Positions 1-6,417 of a stretch of 7,612 nt of DNA are shown one piece after another. This DNA comes from WTJX01 sp045106295 (GTDB taxonomy: Bacteria; Bacteroidota; Bacteroidia; Cytophagales; JAAEPT01): assembly GCA_045106295.1 (NCBI GenBank), contig JBGCEI010000075.1:1-7612 (forward strand), read 5' to 3'. The position numbers and the translations under genes were made by a program. The notes under the pieces were generated by a model. The model saw nothing but the letters and a program-made list of their open reading frames with translations. It did no database searches and was not told the origin of the DNA. Numbering within the stretch: the stretch's first letter is position 1; each line of letters begins with the position of its first letter.

Positions 1-1513
1 TGGAACTCGCATTCGTTTGTATCGCCATAGTATAAAAAATAGGAACACATAAGGCGTGATTGCTCAAATCAGTATATTTTTTATCTAAAGGAGTAGTGAA
101 AACAAAGACTTTTCCTTTACCTAATGCATTGTAATATAGAAATGGATCTCCATCAGGAAACTGTAAAATAGAATAATTGAAAGAGGAAGGTTTATAGCCT
201 TTTTTTGCTTGAGGGGTATTTAAAAGACTATTTTTCTTCTCAAAAATAGCATTGAAAAAAGGATTGTTAAAATCACTTATCTCTAGAGGGACTTGTTTTT
301 TAGATGAATTAGCAACTGATATTAGTTTTATACGGTTACTTAGGTAGTTTAAAGGAGTGTTTTCTGATGGTATTAAAAGTAGGTTTCCTCCATTCTTAGT
401 AAAAGACACCAACTTTCCTTCTATAGCAGTAGGAATAGCTTGTTGATCGATTATAATTAGAGAAGTCTCATTAAGCTCTTCAGTAGTAAATACAGGGTAT
501 GTTTTTTGAATAGTAATGAATTCATTTGTATCACTGTATAAGGTATGAATAAATGAAGTCTTACTTTTTGAAACAATAACGACATTTTCTTTTTTCTTTA
601 CTGGAATAGTAAAATGAAATACATCATCAAATTGTACAGGGTAATCGTTGATACTAATTGTCCCTTCAATTATTTTATCGTTTGGTTGAATGTCAAAAGA
701 TAGTTTATGAGAGGTATTCAAATCAATAGTTGTAGAACCTATCAGTATATTTTCTTTTGTTAACTTGACTACTACTTTTTTTGTTTCTTCTGAATGAATA
801 GACTTGATCAATACATTTAGTTGTTTGTTTCCTTGTTTTGAAGAATTGTTTATCCAAACAGAGTCAATGTAATTATTAGCTTGTTTTCCTTGATTCATAG
901 GGATTAATTGATAATTAGTCAGAGAATCACCTTTTAATTCCTTCCAATTGCTAAATGCATAACGCTGAAAATCAGAGAAAAAGAAAAACTGTTTATCTTT
1001 ATTCTTTTTAATAAGCTGCTTACTATCTATTTGTTTACTAGTGAACGAAATGGATGAAATCGCTTCTATTAAGGCTTCTTTAGATGAATAATGAGAGTTG
1101 TTTGTATTGGTTAATAAAGTGGTGGAGCAGTAAGTAGGTAATTCATTTGCTAATTGAATAGCCAATTGTTTAGCTTCTTCTAAAGCCGATAATTCAGAGA
1201 AAGGCTTATTTTCCATACTAAGAGAATTGTCGATATAAAGCGAATTGTTTTGAATGAATGAGGTTGGTTTTGATGAGGGAATAAATGGTTGTGTAAACGC
1301 TAGAACCAAAAAGAGAATAAACAGACATCTACTCAATAAAATGAGGTAATACTTTAAATTCCGTTTAGATGCAGTTTGTAGTTTTACTTCTTCGAGTAAA
1401 CGAACATTGGTGAAGAAAATCTTTTTTGCCTTTTGGAAATCGAGTAAGTGAATGAGTATAGGTATACTCATTGCTGCTAAAGCCCATAAAAAAGAAGGGT
1501 ACAAAAAAGACAT
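1..1513 (-). CDS. BatA-domain (aerotolerance regulator N-terminal) membrane protein, 3' end outside window
   Basis: Reading the minus strand from ATG at 1513-1511 gives 504 uninterrupted codons to the window edge. The protein begins MSFLYPSFLWALAAMSIPIL, followed by a basic stretch and a second hydrophobic helix at about residues 54-76. This is the layout of the BatA N-terminal domain (PF07584), with helices at about 5-24 and 54-76. After helix 2 comes YIDNSLSM; D95-x-S97-x-S99 fits the DxSxS metal-site start of a von Willebrand A-like domain. The rest is a beta-rich extracytoplasmic region. In Bacteroidota such proteins are usually around 600-700 aa with a last C-terminal helix, so 100-200 residues are probably missing here. 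The precise role of this family is unknown, and the aerotolerance label comes from Bacteroides Bat proteins. An in-frame stop at 1541-1543 and the lack of another ATG fix the start. The gene diverges from thrC. The family call is firm; the function is not. Confidence 0.85.
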   Translation of the reverse strand, partial: MSFLYPSFLWALAAMSIPILIHLLDFQKAKKIFFTNVRLLEEVKLQTASKRNLKYYLILLSRCLFILFLVLAFTQPFIPSSKPTSFIQNNSLYIDNSLSMENKPFSELSALEEAKQLAIQLANELPTYCSTTLLTNTNNSHYSSKEALIEAISSISFTSKQIDSKQLIKKNKDKQFFFFSDFQRYAFSNWKELKGDSLTNYQLIPMNQGKQANNYIDSVWINNSSKQGNKQLNVLIKSIHSEETKKVVVKLTKENILIGSTTIDLNTSHKLSFDIQPNDKIIEGTISINDYPVQFDDVFHFTIPVKKKENVVIVSKSKTSFIHTLYSDTNEFITIQKTYPVFTTEELNETSLIIIDQQAIPTAIEGKLVSFTKNGGNLLLIPSENTPLNYLSNRIKLISVANSSKKQVPLEISDFNNPFFNAIFEKKNSLLNTPQAKKGYKPSSFNYSILQFPDGDPFLYYNALGKGKVFVFTTPLDKKYTDLSNHALCVPIFYTMAIQTNASS

Positions 1514-1607
1514 ACACGAATATACTATGATCAAATGATTTCAAAAGGAAAAGTTATCCAGTTTAGGTAACTTATTGTATTAAGAATCTGTTTTCTAATC
1601 TCTAAAA

Positions 1608-1639
1608 TTTGGAATCCAACAAGAGTAGTTTCAACTTTG
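1608..1639 (+). promoter_or_regulatory. Candidate Bacteroidota-type promoter for thrC
   Basis: TTTG at 1608-1611 and CAACTTTG at 1632-1639 are separated by exactly 20 bases. This matches the Bacteroidota primary-sigma pattern TTTG-N19-21-TAnnTTTG, with one mismatch in the -7 box. Transcription would begin near 1644, about 14 bases before the thrC ATG, leaving no room for a leader peptide or attenuator. It also places the alternative TTG start at 1637 inside the promoter, which argues for the ATG at 1658. Confidence 0.5.
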
Positions 1640-1657
1640 TGCAATAATTTAGTGATT

Positions 1658-2956
1658 ATGAGATTGTTTAGTACAAAAAGATCAGTAGAAGAGGTTTCTT
1701 TAAAAGAAGCTGTTTTTAAAGGATTACCAGATGATAATGGCTTATTTATGCCTACTGAAATCCCTACGTTGCCTGATTCTTTTTTTGATAAAATCGATAC
1801 GCTAAGTTTTCAAGAAATAGCTTACGAGGTAGCTCATACATTAATAGGTGATGAGATTCCTGCTGAAGATTTAAAAGATATTATCACTGACGCAGTGAAT
1901 TTTGATGCTCCTTTGGTGTCTGTCGATGAAAATATTCACGTATTGGAGTTGTTTCACGGCCCATCTTTAGCGTTTAAAGATTTTGGTGCTCGCTTTATGT
2001 CTCGTTTGATTTCTTATTTCCTGCAAAAAGAAAAACAAGAAATTAACATTTTGGTAGCTACTTCTGGAGATACTGGTAGTGCAGTGGCTCAAGGTTTCTT
2101 AGGAATGCCAGGAATTAACGTCACTATTTTATACCCAAGTGGTAAGGTAAGTCTGAACCAAGAAAAACAACTGACTACTCTAGGCCAGAATATTACAGCC
2201 TTAGAGATTGATGGTGTTTTTGATGATTGTCAAAAGCTAGTGAAAACAGCATTTTTAGATAAAGAGTTAAATGAGAAGTTGAGTTTAAGCTCTGCTAATT
2301 CTATTAATATTGCTCGACTAATACCTCAGTCGTTTTACTATTTTTATTCCTATGCACAGTTAGTGAAACAAGGTAAAAAAGTGGTTTTTTGTACACCTAG
2401 TGGTAATTTTGGGAATCTATGTGGAGGGTTGATCGCACAGAAAATGGGACTACCGATTCATCACTTCATTGCTTCTACTAATGCGAATGATGTCGTTCCA
2501 GAATATTTGCATACAGGTACATTTGAAGCTAAACACTCGGTGCCTACTATCTCTAATGCAATGGATGTAGGGAACCCAAGTAACTTCCCACGTATTACAG
2601 AATTGTTTGGAAACGAGTACAAAAAGGTGACAGAATCTATTTCTGGTTATTCTTTTGATGACGAAGAGACTTCTCTAGCACTTGCGGAAGTATTTCTCGA
2701 AAGTGATTACATTATGTGTCCACACACTGCTGTAGGCTATTTAGGAGTAAAGGCGTATCAGCAAGATCACAAAGAAGATGTGAATTATGTAGTTTTAGCT
2801 ACAGCCCACCCATCGAAATTTTCTGATGTAGTAGAGCCGATAATAGGAAAGGAGCCAGAAATGCCCGAAAGGTTAAAAGCTATTATTAACCAAGACAAAG
2901 TGTCTATTCCACTTTCTAGTGAATTTGATGAGTTTAAATCTTTTTTGCTTGCTTAG
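1658..2956 (+). CDS. thrC: Threonine synthase
   Basis: This PLP-dependent cytoplasmic enzyme turns O-phospho-L-homoserine into L-threonine, the last step of threonine synthesis. The start used is ATG 1658, giving 432 aa beginning MRLFSTKRSVEEVSLKEAV, the usual family opening. Upstream in-frame codons back to TTG 1637 lie in the likely promoter. Recognisable motifs are KGLPDDNGLFMP near residues 21-32, HGPSLAFKDFGARF with the Schiff-base lysine K107, the phosphate-binding SGDTGSAV (136-143), SANSINIARLIPQ (212-224), PSGNFGN (247-253) and PHTAVGY (355-361). The length matches the shorter bacterial/Bacteroidota type. Homoserine kinase and aspartokinase-homoserine dehydrogenase genes, commonly adjacent to thrC, are not next to it here. 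The upstream neighbour is divergent and the downstream gene is convergent, so thrC appears monocistronic. Its last 23 bases overlap the 3' end of the DUF983 gene. Confidence 0.96.
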   Translation: MRLFSTKRSVEEVSLKEAVFKGLPDDNGLFMPTEIPTLPDSFFDKIDTLSFQEIAYEVAHTLIGDEIPAEDLKDIITDAVNFDAPLVSVDENIHVLELFHGPSLAFKDFGARFMSRLISYFLQKEKQEINILVATSGDTGSAVAQGFLGMPGINVTILYPSGKVSLNQEKQLTTLGQNITALEIDGVFDDCQKLVKTAFLDKELNEKLSLSSANSINIARLIPQSFYYFYSYAQLVKQGKKVVFCTPSGNFGNLCGGLIAQKMGLPIHHFIASTNANDVVPEYLHTGTFEAKHSVPTISNAMDVGNPSNFPRITELFGNEYKKVTESISGYSFDDEETSLALAEVFLESDYIMCPHTAVGYLGVKAYQQDHKEDVNYVVLATAHPSKFSDVVEPIIGKEPEMPERLKAIINQDKVSIPLSSEFDEFKSFLLA

Positions 2957-3335
2957 GTAGGCTAAATTCCTCTTTGTATTTCACAAATAGATTAATCCAT
3001 ATATTTCGAGAGAGTCTAAAATTTAGTGGTGCAATAAGAACGGCTATTGTAATAATAATAGTGATGATTCTATTTACGTTTGGTTCATCTTGTAGGATAA
3101 AAAAACCTAAATAGACTGAAATAATCAATGCTACCGTAATCCCGTAACTTACATAGGTTGACCCTGTGAAGAAAGAAGGTTCTCTACTGTATTTTAAATT
3201 ACAGTTTCCGCACCGTTTATTCATTTTACCGAAATTACTTAGGTTATACGTTTTGTAAGGATACATGCGTTCTTCCTGACATTGTGGACATGCCCCAGTG
3301 AAAATACTGTAAATTTTTGTTCCTTTTTTAAACAT
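2934..3335 (-). CDS. DUF983 family small membrane protein with two CxxC pairs
   Basis: The 133-aa protein (start MFKKGTKIYSIF at 3335-3333) carries a cytosolic zinc-ribbon-like head with CPQC at residues 16-19 and CGNC at 42-45. The motif EPSFFTGSTYVSYG leads into a membrane helix at about 61-81, and a second helix lies at about 89-106. This is the DUF983 (PF06170) architecture. Its biochemical role is unknown; related proteins in other phyla sit near cytochrome oxidase genes, which are not visible here. An ATG four codons upstream (3347-3345) is possible, but the family normally starts at MFKKGTK and the upstream ATG would lie only about 10 bases from the predicted transcription start. The gene is convergent with thrC and shares 23 bp with it, so no separate terminator fits between them. 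Confidence 0.88.
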   Translation of the reverse strand: MFKKGTKIYSIFTGACPQCQEERMYPYKTYNLSNFGKMNKRCGNCNLKYSREPSFFTGSTYVSYGITVALIISVYLGFFILQDEPNVNRIITIIITIAVLIAPLNFRLSRNIWINLFVKYKEEFSLPKQAKKI

Positions 3336-3360
3336 AATGAAGCGCATAAATGTGGTAACG

Positions 3361-3368
3361 CAAAGGTA
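3361..3368 (-). promoter_or_regulatory. Perfect TAnnTTTG -7 element before the DUF983 gene
   Basis: The minus strand reads TACCTTTG, an exact match to the Bacteroidota -7 consensus, 25 bases before the chosen DUF983 start codon. No TTG lies at the expected -33 distance (around 3388-3392), so the promoter is supported by the -7 box only. Confidence 0.45.
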
Positions 3369-3399
3369 ACTTTCTTTTTAGAGAACTGTAGTATTAATC

Positions 3400-3444
3400 T
3401 AAAATAAACCACCATGTACTTTTAGTCTATGGTGGTTTATTTTA
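3400..3444. terminator. Long hairpin, likely bidirectional intrinsic terminator
   Basis: A perfect 16-bp inverted repeat (3400-3415 against 3429-3444) encloses a 13-base loop. Its centre ACCACCAT/ATGGTGGT is GC-richer, and its flanks form A-tracts on one side and T-tracts on the other, so either strand gives a stem ending in U-rich RNA. Within the loop, ACT and AGT could add three more pairs. On the minus strand its base overlaps the TAA that ends a decayed coding stretch (3442-3444), the normal position for a terminator. No intact gene in this window obviously needs it: thrC ends 440 bases away and DUF983 starts on the other side pointing away. Confidence 0.65.
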
Positions 3445-3676
3445 AGTGTCATCATCCTTTGAGGATAGAAAATCACTCCGTTCATTTACCATCATATTGA
3501 ATAACTCATGAAGAACCTCATCAGTTTCTTAAATATGAGAATTGACTATACTTTGTAACTGTTTTTCACTTGATTTCAACTTTGTTTTCTCTTTTCCATA
3601 ATAATTATTACTGTTAATATTATGGAGTTAAATTGTGGAAAACCCTTTTCTCAAACCAGACACACTTTCTGGGATA
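3442..3676 (-). pseudogene. Decayed transposase-like fragment (possibly IS256-type) with putative element end
   Basis: On the minus strand one frame reads, from 3627 down, a 32-codon stretch containing YGKEKTKLKSSEKQLQSIV, then an in-frame TAA at 3529-3531, then 28 more codons including ETDEVLHELFNMMVNERSDF and a final TAA at 3442-3444. The only nearby ATG (about 3597) is in a different frame, so at least one frameshift and one nonsense change separate it from an intact gene. The pattern of a leading KEKTKL, then EKQLQSIV, then a helical segment ending ERSDFL and an Asp-rich tail, resembles from memory the N-terminus of IS256/mutator-type transposases, before their conserved NGYR motif. About 40 bases upstream, the minus strand carries TCCCAGAAAGTGTGTCTGG (3676-3658), which looks like an insertion-sequence terminal repeat. 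No second end or catalytic part is present. The family assignment is a resemblance only. Confidence 0.35.
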
Positions 3677-3706
3677 GTATGATTTTAAAAAGTCATAGTG
3701 ATGACG

Positions 3707-3765
3707 TTTAGTGGGGAATTTTAGTAAGTGATATTTGTTGAAGTCGTATCAAATAACGAATATTG
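3707..3765 (+). promoter_or_regulatory. Candidate promoter region for trxB
   Basis: Two overlapping Bacteroidota-type arrangements fit imperfectly. One is TTTG at 3734-3737 with GAATATTG at 3758-3765 (20-base spacer, 6 of 8 -7 positions). The other is TTTA at 3707-3710 with GATATTTG at 3730-3737 (19-base spacer, 7 of 8). I cannot choose between them by eye. Confidence 0.3.
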
Positions 3766-3780
3766 TACAAATTTTTAAGA

Positions 3781-3785
3781 AAGGA
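3781..3785 (+). promoter_or_regulatory. Shine-Dalgarno of trxB
   Basis: AAGGA ends five bases before ATG 3791. This is a clearer ribosome binding site than at most genes of the window, and it supports that start. Confidence 0.6.
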
Positions 3786-3790
3786 CTATC

Positions 3791-4738
3791 ATGGAAAAGG
3801 TAAATGTATTGATCGTAGGGTCGGGACCCGCAGGGTACACAGCAGCAATCTACGCAGCAAGAGCAGGACTTAATCCTGTATTGTACCAGGGAAGTCAGCC
3901 TGGAGGCCAGTTAACGATTACCAATGATGTAGAAAATTATCCTGGTTATCCAGATGGAATCAATGGACCTCAGATGATGATGGATTTCCAGAAACAAGCA
4001 GAGCGTTTTGGAACAGATATCAGATTTGGAATGGTAACGGATGTAGATACGTCTTCTTATCCATTGAAAGCAACAATAGATGATGGTACAGTGATCGAAG
4101 CAGGGTCAGTGATTGTTTCTACAGGCGCATCGGCTAAGTGGCTAGGCTTAGAGTCTGAGCACAGATTGGCAACTAACGGCGGTGGTGTATCTGCTTGTGC
4201 TGTGTGTGATGGATTCTTTTATAAAGGACAAGATGTAGCAGTAGTAGGGGCTGGAGATACAGCGGCTGAAGAAGCGAATTACTTGGCTAAGATTTGTAAC
4301 AAAGTATACTTATTGGTGAGAAGAGACGAAATGAGAGCGTCTAAGATCATGCAGCAACGTGTGTTGAATACGCCAAATATCGAAGTGCTTTGGAATACGG
4401 AGACACAAGATATCATTGGTGAAACGGAGATTGAACACGTAGAGATTATCAATAACCAAACAAAAGAGGTAAACCAATTGAATGTAAGTGGATTTTTTGT
4501 GGCTATTGGTCATAAACCAAATACAGATATGTTCAAAGGGAAATTGGAAATGGATAATGCGGGTTACATTATTACACAACCAGACTCTACGAAGACAAAC
4601 GTAGATGGACTTTTTGTGTGTGGTGATGCACAAGATAAAATTTACAGACAGGCTGTAACTGCTGCAGGAACAGGTTGTATGGCTGCATTGGATGCTGAAC
4701 GTTTTTTAGCTGAAAAGGAAGTAGAAGTAGTAGCTTAA
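3791..4738 (+). CDS. trxB: Thioredoxin-disulfide reductase
   Basis: This cytoplasmic FAD flavoenzyme passes electrons from NADPH to thioredoxin. The 315 aa match the low-molecular-weight bacterial type. The FAD-binding GSGPAGYTAAIYAARAGL lies at residues 10-27, with QPGGQL at 36-41. The redox-active pair is C136-A-V-C139 followed by D140-G. The NADPH-binding loop is GAGDTAAEEA (153-162), and VRRDEMR (176-182) keeps the arginines that recognise the NADPH 2'-phosphate, with Val where E. coli has His. VAIGHKPNT (237-245) and the C-terminal FAD motif CGDAQDKIYRQAVTAAGTG (277-295) complete the fold. All key residues are intact. A secreted peptidase gene follows after 20 bp on the same strand, so the two are probably cotranscribed, although I know of no functional link. 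Confidence 0.97.
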   Translation: MEKVNVLIVGSGPAGYTAAIYAARAGLNPVLYQGSQPGGQLTITNDVENYPGYPDGINGPQMMMDFQKQAERFGTDIRFGMVTDVDTSSYPLKATIDDGTVIEAGSVIVSTGASAKWLGLESEHRLATNGGGVSACAVCDGFFYKGQDVAVVGAGDTAAEEANYLAKICNKVYLLVRRDEMRASKIMQQRVLNTPNIEVLWNTETQDIIGETEIEHVEIINNQTKEVNQLNVSGFFVAIGHKPNTDMFKGKLEMDNAGYIITQPDSTKTNVDGLFVCGDAQDKIYRQAVTAAGTGCMAALDAERFLAEKEVEVVA

Positions 4739-4758
4739 TTCGATTAGGAATAAATAGT

Positions 4759-5832
4759 ATGAGGTTTTTAGTACTAGTTTACATACTGTTTGTTACTCAA
4801 ACTGTTTTTTCAGAGCTCTCTTTTACTGATAAAGGAGAGCTTTCTAATGAAAAAGAAGTAGATGCTGAAGAAAGTGATGATGGCAAAGATTCGTCTTTTG
4901 TAATACCTACTGATTTAGTAGATTCTTTGGCTGTTCGTTCAGAAGAGTTAGAAGGAGAAGAGGGATACTCTATTCCATTTGATCGGTATGAGGTTTTACA
5001 TGAAGAATGTAAAATAGATGAGGATCAATTCATTTATGCGGACAAACCATGTTACGATAATCCTTTCTTGGAGACCATGTTAGCAGATTCATGCTATTGG
5101 CAGACGGTAAGTCCATTTTTTACGACTTTTAATTATAAAAAAGTAAACCCCTATGCTACCAATGGTACACGAATGAAGTACCTAAAAGATACGGCAAGAA
5201 TTCTGCTCTATGATTCACTTAATAATTGGTCTAACCCAATTAAGAATGCTGACCATCACATTACATCAGGGTTTAAATACAGGCGATATCGTTGGCACAA
5301 AGGAACAGATCTTAAGTTACAAATTGGAGATAGTGTGTATTCCACTTTTGATGGTGTAGTACGTATTTCTGCCTACAATAGAGGTGGTTATGGTCATTAT
5401 GTGGTGGTTCGTCATTTTAATGGGCTAGAGACTATTTATGGACATTTATCGAAACGAATGGTTTGTCCTGGTCAACCTGTGAAAGCAGGAGAGGTGATTG
5501 GCTTAGGAGGAAATACAGGGAGAAGTACAGGTTCTCACCTTCACTTTGAAACTCGTTTTAGAGGAGTAGCATTAGACCCAGAATTTTTATTCGATTTTAG
5601 AAAAGACAAACTAAAACAACAAGAGATTGATTTGTTACCTAAGTTTTTTACCTATGTAAATGGTGTAGCACATTATGCTCCTAATGGTAAAATGTATCAT
5701 AGAATCCGTTCAGGAGATAATTTAGGATTTATCGCTAGAAGATACCGGACCTATGTTTCTACGCTTTGTAAGTTAAATGGTATTCGGTCTACCACCATTC
5801 TTAGAGTAGGTAGGAGTTTGAGAGTAAAATAA
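4759..5832 (+). CDS. Secreted M23 family metallopeptidase with C-terminal LysM domain
   Basis: A likely zinc endopeptidase that cuts peptide cross-links of peptidoglycan in the periplasm, used for wall growth or division. A signal peptide (MRFLVLVYILFVTQTVFS, about residues 1-18) lacks a lipobox cysteine. An acidic low-complexity segment rich in Glu/Asp covers about 23-70. The peptidase domain is at about 165-280: H180 and D184 (HKGTD) with H262 (SHLHFE) as zinc ligands, and H229 (YGHL) and H260 as the catalytic pair, so it looks active rather than degenerate like EnvC/NlpD. A single LysM domain (about 313-356, YHRIRSGDNLGFIARRY) should bind peptidoglycan. The 357-aa length is typical. AGGA at 4746-4749, nine bases before ATG, is a modest ribosome site. 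It starts 20 bp after trxB and probably shares its transcript. Four scattered cysteines (84, 98, 112, 236), plus one in the LysM (337), could form disulfides. Confidence 0.93.
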   Translation: MRFLVLVYILFVTQTVFSELSFTDKGELSNEKEVDAEESDDGKDSSFVIPTDLVDSLAVRSEELEGEEGYSIPFDRYEVLHEECKIDEDQFIYADKPCYDNPFLETMLADSCYWQTVSPFFTTFNYKKVNPYATNGTRMKYLKDTARILLYDSLNNWSNPIKNADHHITSGFKYRRYRWHKGTDLKLQIGDSVYSTFDGVVRISAYNRGGYGHYVVVRHFNGLETIYGHLSKRMVCPGQPVKAGEVIGLGGNTGRSTGSHLHFETRFRGVALDPEFLFDFRKDKLKQQEIDLLPKFFTYVNGVAHYAPNGKMYHRIRSGDNLGFIARRYRTYVSTLCKLNGIRSTTILRVGRSLRVK

Positions 5833-5861
5833 TCTTTAGGTCTTTAATCTCTGTTTTTGTA

Positions 5862-5891
5862 TTGATAAAATGAGTATATATATAAATATTG
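5862..5891 (+). promoter_or_regulatory. Weak candidate promoter for the 57-aa small gene
   Basis: TTG at 5862-5864 lies 19 bases before AAATATTG at 5884-5891, which matches 6 of 8 positions of the TAnnTTTG box. Transcription would start around 5896, about 18 bases before the small ORF at 5914. The region is very AT-rich, so the match could be chance. Confidence 0.25.
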
Positions 5892-5913
5892 CTCTAAACA
5901 TCAAACAAACAAT

Positions 5914-6087
5914 ATGGAAACTATAACTACTAAAAAGAAGGAATATCGCTTCCTTGACCTATCATTACATTCTCGTAAAAAGAAATCTATAAGTACTAGT
6001 CACTTATTAAATAAGAAGACTTCCTTTAGTTCTAAAAACAACGTCTTTAGAGAGTTTTTTAAGGAATTGAAAGATGCCTTAAGCTAA
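5914..6087 (+). CDS. Small basic protein of unknown function, 57 aa
   Basis: ATG 5914 to TAA 6085-6087 encodes 57 residues starting METITTKKKEYRFLDLSL and ending NNVFREFFKELKDALS. It is lysine/arginine-rich in the first two thirds (KKK at 7-9 and RKKK at 21-24), has no membrane segment or signal peptide, and ends in a short amphipathic helix-like stretch. I do not recognise a family. That it is real is suggested by a clean frame in a gap of nearly 600 bases, a plausible though weak upstream promoter, and a C-terminus that resembles the one encoded by the frameshifted ORF next to it (7 identities in 17 residues). The start has no Shine-Dalgarno, which is common in this phylum. Positive charge would suit a nucleic-acid-binding or regulatory peptide, but that is only inference. 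Confidence 0.5.
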   Translation: METITTKKKEYRFLDLSLHSRKKKSISTSHLLNKKTSFSSKNNVFREFFKELKDALS

Positions 6088-6121
6088 TTTTAGAGTTTTT
6101 CCCTTATCTGGTTAAAATTAG
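6084..6121 (+). terminator. Possible weak hairpin after the 57-aa gene
   Basis: CTAATTTTA (6084-6092) and TAAAATTAG (6113-6121) form a 9-bp inverted repeat starting at the stop codon, around a 20-base loop that includes five T and three C. The stem is nearly all A-T, so it would be weak; it may be chance in this AT-rich DNA. Confidence 0.2.
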
Positions 6122-6138
6122 GTGTTTAGATGCTGTTC

Positions 6139-6146
6139 TTACTTTG
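6139..6146 (+). promoter_or_regulatory. Near-consensus -7 element before the second small ORF
   Basis: TTACTTTG matches TAnnTTTG at 7 of 8 positions and lies 37 bases before ATG 6184. No TTG is visible at the matching -33 distance. Confidence 0.25.
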
Positions 6147-6183
6147 AATAAGTAAGTTGAAGTAAACCAAACCTAAAGATCAG

Positions 6184-6371
6184 ATGAACATTATAAAATT
6201 CATTACAGATAGAACATACAAGTACTCATTAAAGAGTAATACTATTCAAGATAGAATAGAGAATGAACGATCTCTTTATATGAATGAATAGAAGAGCTAT
6301 TTGTAGGAGAGAATAGCGTATTAAATGAATGTATTAAAGAATTTAAACAAGCGATGAATTATGCTAAATAA
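6184..6371 (+). pseudogene. Small ORF interrupted by a one-base frameshift, about 62 aa when joined
   Basis: ATG 6184 opens a 35-codon frame (MNIIKFITDRTYKYSLKS..., ending LYMNE) that stops at TAG 6289-6291. Directly there, the frame one base back continues as IEELFVGENSVLNECIKEF and ends with NYAK at TAA 6369-6371. A single lost base near the ATGAATGAATAG repeat at 6280-6291 would rejoin them into about 62 residues. The joined C-terminus GENSVLNECIKEFKQAM aligns with SKNNVFREFFKELKDAL of the 57-aa ORF just upstream (7 of 17 identical, others mostly conservative), which supports both frames having been coding. No slippery heptamer is evident, so decay or a sequencing error is likelier than programmed frameshifting. 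Function is unknown, and no domain is recognised. Confidence 0.4.
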
Positions 6372-6417
6372 ATTTGAAACGTACATAGATGCCCTTGTTG
6401 TAACAACTATAGTTTTG

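Noticed and set aside
1637..1657. TTG start giving a seven-residue longer threonine synthase
   Set aside because: The codons lie in and just after a likely -7 promoter box, and the extra residues do not fit the usual family N-terminus; ATG 1658 does.
3684..3720. Tiny plus-strand ORF (ATG at about 3680 to TAG about 3713) before trxB as a leader peptide
   Set aside because: Very short, no ribosome site, and it lies upstream of both candidate trxB promoters.
4310..4633. 107-codon open frame on the minus strand inside trxB
   Set aside because: It lies wholly antisense to a well-supported gene and its product has no recognisable features.
5832..6180. 10-bp inverted repeat (ATCTTTAGGT at 5832-5841 and its complement at 6171-6180)
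   Set aside because: A 10-bp match over 340 AT-rich bases is expected by chance fairly often, and there is no matching element or flanking duplication.
6280..6291. Programmed -1 frameshift site in the second small ORF
   Set aside because: The sequence ATGAATGAATAG contains no X-XXY-YYZ slippery heptamer and no clear downstream stem, so a simple indel is likelier.
6385..6410. Small stem (GTTG/CAAC, loop TAA) just beyond the YHS stop codon as a terminator
   Set aside because: Only four base pairs and no T-tract follow on the minus strand; too weak to call.
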